The position numbers were made by a program, and so were the translations under genes. A stretch of 64,000 nucleotides of DNA from Romboutsia weinsteinii (GTDB lineage: Bacteria > Bacillota > Clostridia > Peptostreptococcales > Peptostreptococcaceae): assembly GCF_002250835.2 (NCBI RefSeq), contig NZ_NOJY02000010.1, positions 1-64,000 of the forward strand, given 5' to 3'. The notes beneath the pieces are model-generated. The model ran no database searches and had not been told where the DNA came from. It was given only the letters and a program-made list of their open reading frames with translations. Positions within the stretch are counted from its first letter, which is position 1. Each line of letters begins with the position of its first letter. Positions 50,101-57,375 of this stretch are shown here, piece by piece.

Positions 50101-52364
50101 CAAGTGATATAAAAATTTCTAAAAATACCATAAAAATGGATGAAAATAACAGACCTACTGAAAAAGGAAATTACGAAATTGTTTATGAGGTAACTGATAG
50201 TGGAAGTGCTAAAACTACCAAGGTAGTAAATGTAGAAATACTTGGTGAAGATGAAGATGACTCAGATAGAGTAGTACATATTCCAGATAAAAATCTAAAA
50301 AGAGTACTTGAGTATATGATTAAATCTGACAAAATTACTAGAGGTGATCTAAGAAAATTAGATGTTTTAAGTCTAGAGCAACAAGGAGTATATGATTTAA
50401 CTGGACTAGAATATGCAACAAATCTTAGAGGATTAAGCTTGAGATTCTGTACAGAACTTGACAATATTAATGTTTTATCTAATATGTCGAATTTAATGGT
50501 ATTATATCTTGATTTTACATCTGTAGATAATCTAAAACCTATTAAAGAGTTAGATAAAATGGGTGTATTAACAATGTATGCATCAAATGTTTCAGATATA
50601 TCGCCACTAGAAAATATGGTAAATATGGAAGAGTTAAATATTAGACTTTGTAGAGGTATAAACAATATTGAAGCAGTAAAAAATATGAAAAAGTTATCAG
50701 TACTATCAGCAAGTAGAAATAAAATTAAAGATATTAGTGCACTATCAAATCTTAATAATTTAGAGTATATTAGTCTTGAAGATAATAAAATTGAAGACAT
50801 AAGTTCTTTATCTGAAAACATAAACCTAAAAAAACTATATCTAAATAATAATAACATAGAAGATATATCAGCTCTTGAGCATATGAATAATCTAGTAGAA
50901 GTTGAGATTGCTAAAAATAATATAAAAGATATATCAGCTCTTGGAAATAAAGAGAGTATAAACAAGCTGGATTTCAGTGAAAATAATGTAACTGATATAT
51001 CAGTACTTGGAAATATATCTTCATATAATGGTAAAAATCAGACTTATAAACTAGATAATGCTAAAGTTAATTATGGAGAAGATTATGAACTAGTTTTAGG
51101 AAAAGATACAAAAGTGATAAAAGGCAAAAATGGAGACATACTGGATCCAATTGGTTGTAGTCCTGGTAATATGGTTGAAAACAATACAAAATATGTAATA
51201 AAAAATATTACCAATAGTACATCATCAAAATTAAGATTTGAAGAGGGAAATGGATCATCATTGTTTAGTGTAACAATGATGCAAGATATTAATTTATCTA
51301 GTACGGTAATAAATAATGCACCAACTATTAAATCTAATGGTGACATAAATATAACCATTGGAGAAGCGGTAGAAATTCCAAAATATGTAACGGTACACGA
51401 TATAGAAGATGGAGACAATGTAAAATTAGTATATAACTTACCAGGTGAGTTAAAAGATGGAATAGCAAATAAGGTTGGTACTTATAAGGTAGATGTTATA
51501 GCTGTTGACACACAAGGGGCTAGTAGTACGGCCACTGTCAAAATAAATGTTAATCCTAAGATGGAAGAAATCAATGAAGCGCCAACAATACAAGCAACAG
51601 ACGAATTAAATATTAATGTAGGGAAAAAATTTAATATTGAAAAATATGTAAGTGCAAATGATAAGGAAGATGGAAAGGATATAGAATTAAAATATAATTT
51701 ACCAGATGAACTGTCAAGCGGAGTAGCTAAAAAGATAGGAACATACAATGTAGAAGTCAAAGCGATTGATTCTAAAGGTGCATCTGCAAAAACAAATGTA
51801 TCTATAAATGTACAGGAAAAAGAAACAGATATTAAAGGTGTATATATTGAAGAAATCCAAGACAATTATGAACCTTTATCTGTAAAAGCAAAAACAGTAG
51901 AAGGGCTTAAATTATTATTAAAAGATATAACATCAAAACATAATATAAAATCTATAGAAACTAGAGAAGATGGTAATTTCAAGATATATAGATTGTATGT
52001 AGGAAATGAAGATAAATATATTGATGTAAAGATTGAAAATACAAAAGAATTTACAGATATTTTAGACGAAATAATATCTAATATGAACCCAGATGAAGAG
52101 AATAAGCCAGGAGATGAAGAGAATAAGCCAGGAATAGATGAGGAAACAGATAAAGATGATGAACCATCAATTGACGATAAACCGAGCAAAAACGATAAGC
52201 CATCAACTAATGATGAAGTAGATAAAGAGAATAACTCAAAAGATGATGGTAATGCTAATAAAAACAATCCTATAACATCAGATTCATCAATTTTAGGTTA
52301 TATGTTAGGATTTATAGGTTCACTAGGTGGTATCTCAATATTATCAAAAAGAAGAAAAAAATAA
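44130..52364 (+). CDS. Giant wall-anchored protein with six alpha/alpha barrels, Ig domains and an LRR
   Basis: A 2744-residue surface protein. Signal peptide to about residue 30, then six consecutive alpha/alpha-barrel domains starting near residues 97, 367, 661, 932, 1214 and 1494, each about 270-290 residues. Most carry a G-x-[DN]-P-x-[DN]-Y-x-G turn and KQ-x-x-D/N-G-S-F helix starts. Next come three Ig-like DUF5011-type domains (about 1787-2040), an internalin-type leucine-rich repeat (about 2048-2310; DISALSNLNNLEYISLEDNKI units), two more Ig-like domains (2393-2562), a small mixed domain and a charged linker. The end NPITSD (2713-2718), helix and KRRKK is a sorting signal. It is the last gene of the cobalamin locus. 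I infer a multivalent corrinoid receptor; adhesion via the LRR is an alternative. Confidence 0.82.
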   Translation: MEKSKTKKVISMATTSVIVGNILIPSAVSAEEAISESISEIPINIEENDKIQQDNDLPSENLQEESEINQQEENLEKIDDLETENSTIKEKESQKTVEESAKDLIKYYQSNRDLMSYEDILGLELLGEKIEDYNVNKIHINASGISESSNTLNHAITILGLVALGENPRDYKGKDLVELLEAKQNYTGGFNDDGPNKKSTSASIIALETVKSKKYDKQKAVDFILEKQKEDGSINYDLGGSVDAFKAFNKLDESSKIKEAKDKIINYLISTIKSNDGEELDNTEKLEVYYVLNQCDVEKDIYSHLLQEVIDSQREDGGFALYPDYSNPFGITNYTASYVFAKELTGKDIYDELDKKYAKIDISNDISKIPESMESAIKYLETESSFGVAQWYEMLGLYAGEADWSKFEKKTSFYDNINKINEGSSEEVIAQAILGLVADGKDPSNYEGKDLINILKNKQKDDGSFGNAIKTGYSILALQVTNTNFNKDSAIQYLLNNQHENGYIMDYFGDADNEATTISLIALSQMRESSNIEKFKNKAIDYILSIKNDISKAGRPTNDLSLSILALAANKIDKSQYADLVDTLLKQQKKTSSMAGSFYRTIQEDTYSIDNNHEADSYIIDFASGATCYALMALNSVDKNVNFLERLNQDYEELTGKKEPITIDESIERVKNYYNKNNLLKEWGSIVGLSSLGVDIYNSDLSAVMFGSSLKNITADSDSTDIANSVLGIIGLNENPKDYHNKNFVKLLKNRQKEDGSFEGSSIDSTLNAIIALEITDESYNRDLAKSYILDNINDDKNINNDYYSSALAITALSFFEGEDVSLAREDIIKYLIENKEEIKGDIRLSNTVVLSLNINNVEYSNYESIVEYMQNTQLDDGSYPIKDRDNETNIEATYSSMMTLASIKNNKNVYNYLDDKYTGSDNQEHEEIRTPQKSISRVINVYKNISKINRSTEEILGLYYSNEDLNKYKKNEFSKDSVNASTLAKKDALNILELVATGKDPKAYKGKQNALIKSNRTTNWVDILEKKQDSNGSFMKEDKEIISQVLPILALEVSNSNYDSESALNKLIENQNSDGSFGNKNENKITTTGQALTALSLFKDNSKVKSAIDKSVKYLETVKMDNSTVLASAIHGLDSVGVKIEESKWSDKLNQLIGYQIVDGSFEGRFSYNNPTSFFSEEGTSKALIALQSVISDKNIYEKLREDYTKIDSERVISLDEAINNTLDHYKKEKEISSLEAVSLFSANQDLSNYDTTKLDKSVINDKSKLSDDYINVASIIANGDNPKNYEGTNLVKIIASKQNADGSFGKSIEDTAHGTLALEISNGNYNKDQAIDYIIKSQEENGGFSRPSILSIFKSDDSDVVTTAIAINALATATSEKSTNSINKAIEYLDKVQLEDGSFESKLSSTSMVISALTNAGLNSDHERWNNIIDEAISYQDKLDNKGQFKEEKHDVNINDRSTALALLSLSEFKNSKSVVDKLNEKYTKYEEENTDASLETALDRTSKYYKANYPNNKNSEIDYRAAMSMYLLSEDLSQFKMSEVSSNSIHKYSSINLDQVNVINAMMQGYDPKNIDGVNWMEIISEKQEPETGRFSYKLQGGGVSGEAGVNSHAIAMILMEITNTPYDDEKALDYLLKHQSSEGGFGAGQKADDYETGLSLIAISFLEGRFDLEHEKQNAISYFKSRQLQNGMFGYSTFDTGNVATSLIAAGEDISSSKWKDIPNKLINLQIKTGDNAGLFKPDESDESIRMYDTYTAGLALAEVKESKSIYHRLYEEYNDSKLDRKPIIYAIDKMFKVGDKLDLISNVTASDVEDGNITDKIITEHNIPVDSEGNITQAGEYDVIYKVTDSANNTTTKYIKVTIEEYSNEAPVIKVKDINLKIGDKLDLSRYAVAMDKEDGDITNSIKITQSKEIPVDKDGRVTTAGEYEVTYSVEDSSNNRSEVTVVLVVYSKENQAPRIIAKDIEGRVGIPLDILKNVYADDFEDGDLTSDIKISKNTIKMDENNRPTEKGNYEIVYEVTDSGSAKTTKVVNVEILGEDEDDSDRVVHIPDKNLKRVLEYMIKSDKITRGDLRKLDVLSLEQQGVYDLTGLEYATNLRGLSLRFCTELDNINVLSNMSNLMVLYLDFTSVDNLKPIKELDKMGVLTMYASNVSDISPLENMVNMEELNIRLCRGINNIEAVKNMKKLSVLSASRNKIKDISALSNLNNLEYISLEDNKIEDISSLSENINLKKLYLNNNNIEDISALEHMNNLVEVEIAKNNIKDISALGNKESINKLDFSENNVTDISVLGNISSYNGKNQTYKLDNAKVNYGEDYELVLGKDTKVIKGKNGDILDPIGCSPGNMVENNTKYVIKNITNSTSSKLRFEEGNGSSLFSVTMMQDINLSSTVINNAPTIKSNGDINITIGEAVEIPKYVTVHDIEDGDNVKLVYNLPGELKDGIANKVGTYKVDVIAVDTQGASSTATVKINVNPKMEEINEAPTIQATDELNINVGKKFNIEKYVSANDKEDGKDIELKYNLPDELSSGVAKKIGTYNVEVKAIDSKGASAKTNVSINVQEKETDIKGVYIEEIQDNYEPLSVKAKTVEGLKLLLKDITSKHNIKSIETREDGNFKIYRLYVGNEDKYIDVKIENTKEFTDILDEIISNMNPDEENKPGDEENKPGIDEETDKDDEPSIDDKPSKNDKPSTNDEVDKENNSKDDGNANKNNPITSDSSILGYMLGFIGSLGGISILSKRRKK

Positions 52365-52384
52365 AATATAAATTTAAAAATTAA

Positions 52385-52412
52385 AAAGAGAAGTCGTATA
52401 GGCTTCTTTTTT
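52385..52412 (+). terminator. Terminator of the cobalamin locus
   Basis: AGAAGTC / GGCTTCT stem with one G-T pair, then TTTTT, just after the giant gene and before a new promoter. Confidence 0.75.
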
Positions 52413-52437
52413 GTTGCAAAAAAGTATTTAACTTTTG

Positions 52438-52497
52438 TTGACATATAGCTTGGGCACGCCCTACAATTTAAGTGTTATTTTAATTGGGCATGCCTAA
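52438..52497 (+). promoter_or_regulatory. MMPL operon promoter with two operator copies
   Basis: TTGACA (52438-52443), an 18-base spacer and TACAAT (52462-52467) form a near-perfect promoter. TTGGGCACGCCCTA (52450-52463) lies in the spacer and TTGGGCATGCCTAA (52484-52497) lies just upstream of the ribosome site. Both are GGGCNNGCC-type palindromes. A repressor bound here would block initiation and clearance. Its gene is not adjacent. Confidence 0.75.
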
Positions 52498-52512
52498 AAA
52501 GGAGGGGTAACT

Positions 52513-54600
52513 ATGAAGAAGTTGGCTACTAAAATAGCTAAAAATAGTAAGTTAATTTTGCTAATAGCAGTAATTCTTATAATTCCATCAGTATATGGAT
52601 TTATAAAAACTGATATTAACTACGACTTACTTAGCTATTTGCCAGATAATATATCAACTACAAAAGCAGAGAAAATCCTAAAAGATGAATTTGACTGTGG
52701 CTCACTTGCTATGCTTATTGTAGAAAATATGCAAGATAAGGATGTATCAAAATTAAAGGAAAAGGTAAAAGGTGTTGAGGGAGTTAAGGATGTGATTTGG
52801 ATAGATGATTTTGTTGATGTATCTATGCCAAGAGAGATGCTTCCCAAAGAGATTACAGATTTACTTTACAGAGATAATTCAACAATGATGGTTATAAAAT
52901 TAGAAGAAGGTACAGCCCATATAAAAACACAAAATGCAGTAGGTGAGATAAGAAAACTAGCAGGAAAACAAGCCTTTCTAAGCGGTATGTCAGGAATAGT
53001 TAAAGATACTAAAGACCTTTCAGATAAAGAAACTACAATGTATGTTTTAATAGCAGGTATCTTAACTATTATAGTCTTAGGTCTGACTATGGAATCTACA
53101 GTAATTCCATTTATATTTTTAGCAGGAATAGCGATGGCAATAATCTATAACTTTGGAACAAACATAATCTTTGGAGAGATTTCTTATATTACAAAGGCAC
53201 TTTCAGCAGTACTACAGCTTGGAGTTACCATGGATTATTCAATATTTTTACTTCACAGATATGATGAAGAATTAAAAACAACGAGTGACAAAATAGTAGC
53301 CATGGCAGAGGCAATTAATAAAACATTTATATCAGTTGCAGGAAGTTCAGTAACTACCATAGCAGGATTTTTGGCATTATGTTTTATGGATTTAGCACTT
53401 GGAAAAGATATAGGGCTTGTAATGGCAAAAGGGGTATTATTAGGAGTTATTACAACTGTTACAGTACTACCTGCACTTATACTTATATTTGATAAGCAGA
53501 TTCATAAGTACAAACATAAAAGTATACTTCCTACATTTGATAAACTATCAAAATTTATAATTAAACACTACAAAGGATTGGCAATAAGTTTTGTAGTTTT
53601 ATTAATACCTGCAATAATAGGTAACAACAATGCAAAGGTATATTATAACTTAGATGAAACTCTACCAAAAGATTTTCCATCAATAGTTGCTACTAATAAA
53701 TTAAAAAATGATTATGAAATGAACAGCACAAACATTATTTTAATAGATGATTCAATAGAAACATACAAAGTGGACAAAATGATTAAAGAACTTGAAGCTT
53801 TAGATGGAATAAATTCAGTAGTAGCTATAGAAAAAGTACTTGGACCTAGGATAATACAAGATTTTATACCACAACAATTGTTATCTCAACTAAAGTCAGG
53901 TGGATATGAGCAGATAATGGTCAACTCAGAATATAAAGCTGCAAGTGATGAATGTGGTAAACAAATAAAAGAAATGAATAAAATAATACACAAATATGAT
54001 AAAAATGGATTACTAGGTGGAGAAGCTCCACTTACTGACGATTTAATAAAAATAGCAGACTCAGATTTTAAAAAGGTTAGTGTTACTTCAATACTAGCAA
54101 TATTCGTAATAATAGCTATAATCTTTAAGTCTGAATCACTTCCAATAGTTTTAGTATTGGCAATAGAGGCGGCAATATTTACAAACCTTGGAATACCATA
54201 CTACACAGGTACTGTAGAACCATTTATTGCATCCATTGTTCTTGGAACTATTCAGCTTGGAGCAACAGTTGACTATGCAATATTACTTACATCAAGATTT
54301 AAAGAAGAAAGAAATAAAGAAAGTGATAAATTCAAAGCAATGGAAGCTACTCTTAAGGGAAGTGGAAGATCAATAGTAACTAGTGGACTATCATTTTTCG
54401 CATCAACTATAGGCGTTGGGGTTATGTCAAAACTAGAGATGATAAGTTCACTTTGCAGCTTAATGTCTAGAGGAGCAATAATAAGTATGTTTGTAATATT
54501 ATTTATGTTACCTGCAATACTATTGATTTTTGAAAAAGTAATAATTAAAACTAGCAAGAACTTTATAGAAGCTCCAGTAGCTGTTGAAAATAAAAACTAA
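52513..54600 (+). CDS. MMPL/RND-family membrane transporter
   Basis: A 695-residue polytopic protein with two halves, each a helix, a large extracellular domain and five helices: ISYITKALSAVLQLGVTMDYSIFLLHRYDEE in the first half and PFIASIVLGTIQLGATVDYAILLTSRFKEE in the second. The G-x-T-[MV]-D-Y-[SA]-I motifs contain the Asp-Tyr pairs used for proton coupling in MMPL transporters. It probably exports a lipid or drug. The coiled protein in the next gene is the usual partner. Regulation is by the twin operators upstream. Confidence 0.92.
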   Translation: MKKLATKIAKNSKLILLIAVILIIPSVYGFIKTDINYDLLSYLPDNISTTKAEKILKDEFDCGSLAMLIVENMQDKDVSKLKEKVKGVEGVKDVIWIDDFVDVSMPREMLPKEITDLLYRDNSTMMVIKLEEGTAHIKTQNAVGEIRKLAGKQAFLSGMSGIVKDTKDLSDKETTMYVLIAGILTIIVLGLTMESTVIPFIFLAGIAMAIIYNFGTNIIFGEISYITKALSAVLQLGVTMDYSIFLLHRYDEELKTTSDKIVAMAEAINKTFISVAGSSVTTIAGFLALCFMDLALGKDIGLVMAKGVLLGVITTVTVLPALILIFDKQIHKYKHKSILPTFDKLSKFIIKHYKGLAISFVVLLIPAIIGNNNAKVYYNLDETLPKDFPSIVATNKLKNDYEMNSTNIILIDDSIETYKVDKMIKELEALDGINSVVAIEKVLGPRIIQDFIPQQLLSQLKSGGYEQIMVNSEYKAASDECGKQIKEMNKIIHKYDKNGLLGGEAPLTDDLIKIADSDFKKVSVTSILAIFVIIAIIFKSESLPIVLVLAIEAAIFTNLGIPYYTGTVEPFIASIVLGTIQLGATVDYAILLTSRFKEERNKESDKFKAMEATLKGSGRSIVTSGLSFFASTIGVGVMSKLEMISSLCSLMSRGAIISMFVILFMLPAILLIFEKVIIKTSKNFIEAPVAVENKN

Positions 54601-54627
54601 CAAAATAAAGTCAAGGGGGAGACTAAG

Positions 54628-56628
54628 ATGAATAATAAAAAAATAAGCACTACATCAGTAATATTATTAACTGCTTCTATGATAGCAAGCAATACTGTTA
54701 TAGGATTTGCAGATGAGCTTAAAAAAGATGAAACTGTATACTCCATACTAAAAAGCAATGGTGATGTAGATGAAAATATAGTATCAACATGGATAAAAGG
54801 GGACTCTAAGCTTGGAGAAATCAAGGATAAAAGTGAATTATCAAATATAAAGAATCTTAATGGAGATGAAAAACCAGCTATAGATGGTGATAATATAACG
54901 TGGAATGTAGGTGAAGATGATTTATACTATAGAGGAGAAAGTAATAAGACGTTACCAATAGATGTAAATATTAAGTACGAATTAGATGGAAAAAAAGTTA
55001 ACCCAGAAGATATACAAGGTAAATCAGGTAAGATTAAGATGATAATATCATTGAAAAATAATGAACTAAGAAGTGTAAATGTAGATGGAAAAGATAGAGA
55101 TATCTACGTTCCTTTTATGACAGCAACAGAAGTTATAATACCTAGAGATAATTTTAAAGATATAAATGTTAATAGTGGAAAGGTACTAGATGACGGCAAA
55201 AACTCTGATATCACGTTTGTATCATTACCAGGCTTTAAAGAGTCATTAGAATTAGATGAAGACTTGATAAACATGATGAATTTAAAGGATACGTTGATAA
55301 TAGAAGGAGAGACAACTAATTTTAAAAATCCAGATATATTTATTGTTGCAACACCAAACAACTTAGACCTTGATGAAGTAAATGAAGATACAAAATTAAG
55401 TGATTTAAAAAATTCATTAAAAGAACTAAAAGAGGGTGGAGTTGATTTATTAAGTGGAGCAAAGCAACTAGCAGATGGAAACTCAGAGCTTAGTAAAAAT
55501 TATGCTAATTTTGATAAAGGGGTTAAAACATTAGACAATGGAGCAGGTACACTAAACTCAGGAATAAAACAGTTGAGTGATGGTACATCACAATTAACTA
55601 CAGGGGCAAATGATTTAAGTAGTGGCCTAAATCAATTAAATAGCTCTCAAGGAGAATTTCAAAGTGGAGTATCGACATATACAAGTAGTGTAGGTCAATT
55701 ATATAATGCATATGGTGGTATAAATACAGGAATACAATCAGCTTATCAAGGCTCAACTAAGCTTATGGAAGGAATAAATAGTGGAGCAAGCGGACTTGAT
55801 TCATTACTAGCATCAACTAATCAAATTGATGATGTAGCATCAAAAATAAACCTAATAATAGAAACCGTAAATGCAATACAAGTGCCTAAAGATCAACAAG
55901 GATTAAAGGACTCACTACTTCAAAAAGGTAGAGAAATAAGCGGAGGACTTAATCAGATAGCTGAAGGTCAAAGAGAAGGAATAAGTCAACTTAAAGGAGG
56001 AATGGGAGAACTAGCTGCAGGTGCATCTACATTAAATCAAGGATTGGCTCAGTTAAATAGTGGTTCAGTAACTTTCTATGATAATTTTGGTAAGCTTAAT
56101 GGTTCCTCTAATACATTAAATGATGGATCTAAGAAATTAAAAGATGCTACAGGAACAATATATGATGGTAGCCAGACATTATCAAGTGGAGTAGGTTCAT
56201 TAGGCAAAGGTGTAGATGCACTTACTAAAGGCGGATCAACATTAAAAGCAGGAACTTCAGAACTAAGTAGAAATTCTAACAAGATAGTAGATGGAACTAA
56301 TGAATTGTCAAAAGGGTCAAAAGAGCTTTATGATGGAACTAAAAAATTAAAAGAAGATGGATTAGATAAGCTTTATGATGAAGGCAATAAAACTATAGGA
56401 GAGCTAGATGGAGCAGTAGAAGTAAAAGATAAGATGGTTGAAATATCTAAAGCATATAACAATTACGGTGGAATAAGTGAAGGTATGGAAGGTAATGTGA
56501 AATTTGTTATGAAGACTCAAGACAACAATACAGATAATGAAAATGATGATAAGGGTAAAGTAAGCGAAAACTCTAAAGAAGATAGTAGTGTAGTAAAGGG
56601 ATGGTTTAAAAAACTATTTAATAAATAA
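54628..56628 (+). CDS. Secreted coiled partner of the MMPL transporter (YhgE-like repeats)
   Basis: A 666-residue protein with signal peptide 1-28, a beta-rich N-terminal region (about 30-260), and a long region from about 275 to 590 of L-x-x-G-x-x-x-L-x-x-G repeats (LLSGAKQLADGNSELSKNY, LSDGTSQLTTGANDLSSGL, LYDGTKKLKEDG) seen in YhgE/Pip-type proteins. It ends with an acidic linker and KGWFKKLFNK; no C-terminal membrane helices, unlike YhgE itself. It follows the transporter by 27 bases and probably works outside the membrane with it. Confidence 0.85.
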   Translation: MNNKKISTTSVILLTASMIASNTVIGFADELKKDETVYSILKSNGDVDENIVSTWIKGDSKLGEIKDKSELSNIKNLNGDEKPAIDGDNITWNVGEDDLYYRGESNKTLPIDVNIKYELDGKKVNPEDIQGKSGKIKMIISLKNNELRSVNVDGKDRDIYVPFMTATEVIIPRDNFKDINVNSGKVLDDGKNSDITFVSLPGFKESLELDEDLINMMNLKDTLIIEGETTNFKNPDIFIVATPNNLDLDEVNEDTKLSDLKNSLKELKEGGVDLLSGAKQLADGNSELSKNYANFDKGVKTLDNGAGTLNSGIKQLSDGTSQLTTGANDLSSGLNQLNSSQGEFQSGVSTYTSSVGQLYNAYGGINTGIQSAYQGSTKLMEGINSGASGLDSLLASTNQIDDVASKINLIIETVNAIQVPKDQQGLKDSLLQKGREISGGLNQIAEGQREGISQLKGGMGELAAGASTLNQGLAQLNSGSVTFYDNFGKLNGSSNTLNDGSKKLKDATGTIYDGSQTLSSGVGSLGKGVDALTKGGSTLKAGTSELSRNSNKIVDGTNELSKGSKELYDGTKKLKEDGLDKLYDEGNKTIGELDGAVEVKDKMVEISKAYNNYGGISEGMEGNVKFVMKTQDNNTDNENDDKGKVSENSKEDSSVVKGWFKKLFNK

Positions 56629-56659
56629 TTTGTGATTATAAAATATTAATATAAAGATG

Positions 56660-56760
56660 GAGTCGGAAATCCCGACCCCAACATCTGAGACTAGCAAACT
56701 ACTGCTAGTCTTTTTGAGCAACGGGCAGATCCGTTGGCGACATGAGCAAAGCGAATTTTT
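56660..56760 (+). other. GC-richer multi-hairpin element including a terminator
   Basis: Three hairpins in about 75 bases: GTCGGaaatcCCGAC (56662-56676), the terminator AGACTAGCA / TGCTAGTCT with TTTTT (56688-56715), and CAACGG / CCGTTG (56719-56736), followed by GGCGACATGAGCAAAGCG. The composition is clearly GC-richer than its surroundings. The middle hairpin terminates the MMPL operon; the rest is unexplained. Confidence 0.6.
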
Positions 56761-56834
56761 TATGAAAAAAGTTTGAGAGATTTATAAATATATGAACGTA
56801 GTATATAATGTATAGTTAATTAGGGAGGATATAT

Positions 56835-57374
56835 ATGCAAAAGAAGATGATTAAAAAAATACGGAAAAGAGATACAAAAGGTCTAGACTATGTAATTAAT
56901 AACTATAGTAAGAAAGTGTATTATTTAGTAGATAAAATTATTGGATTTTACGGGAGAGAAGAAGTAGAAGAATGTGTAAGTGATGTGTTTTATGAATTGT
57001 GGGAGAACATTGATCAATTTGATGAAAAAAGAGGTGAGTTTAGTAGTTTTATATATATGAAAACTAAATATAAAGCCTTAGATTACAAAAGAAGATTAGA
57101 GAAAAAAGAAGTACATAAAACTGAACTAGAAGATGATATTACAAATAAAATAACTACGGAACATATTGTGCTAGACAAGGAAAGTAGTGAAGAAATTATA
57201 GAAATTATAAACAATTTTAAAGAACCAGATAAAACTTATTTTTACAATAGATACTTCATGTATTACAAAGTAGATGATATAGCTGTTATGTACAAAACAA
57301 CAAGAGCATCAGTAGAAAATAGACTATACAGATGTAGACTAAAGATAAAAGAAATGCTAGAGGGGAGGAAGTAG
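56835..57374 (+). CDS. ECF-type RNA polymerase sigma factor
   Basis: A 179-residue sigma factor. Region 2: EECVSDVFYELWENIDQFDEKRGEFSSFIYMKTKYKALDYKRR; region 4: FYNRYFMYYKVDDIAVMYKTTRASVENRLYRCRLKIKEML. It is more diverged than the sigma factor at 25.3 kb. GGGAGGATATAT precedes the ATG. It lies one base before its membrane anti-sigma gene. Confidence 0.88.
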   Translation: MQKKMIKKIRKRDTKGLDYVINNYSKKVYYLVDKIIGFYGREEVEECVSDVFYELWENIDQFDEKRGEFSSFIYMKTKYKALDYKRRLEKKEVHKTELEDDITNKITTEHIVLDKESSEEIIEIINNFKEPDKTYFYNRYFMYYKVDDIAVMYKTTRASVENRLYRCRLKIKEMLEGRK

Positions 57375-57375
57375 G

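Noticed and set aside
50183-50965. A 260-codon open frame on the minus strand inside the giant gene
   Set aside because: It is antisense to the LRR-coding region, has no ribosome site and a hydrophobic, low-complexity translation explained by the A-rich codons on the other strand. The same holds for antisense frames at 40772-41323, 49088-49438 and 51083-52267.
50278-51060. Internalin-type invasion protein
   Set aside because: The LRR and Ig domains resemble internalins, but they are a minor part of a protein dominated by barrels under cobalamin control. Adhesion remains possible but is not the simplest reading.
39504-52364. Squalene-hopene or terpene cyclase activity for the barrel proteins
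   Set aside because: The repeats have the same alpha/alpha fold class, but I see no DxDD motif in the barrel segments, the proteins are exported and wall-anchored, and no isoprenoid genes are nearby. Binding is more likely than catalysis.
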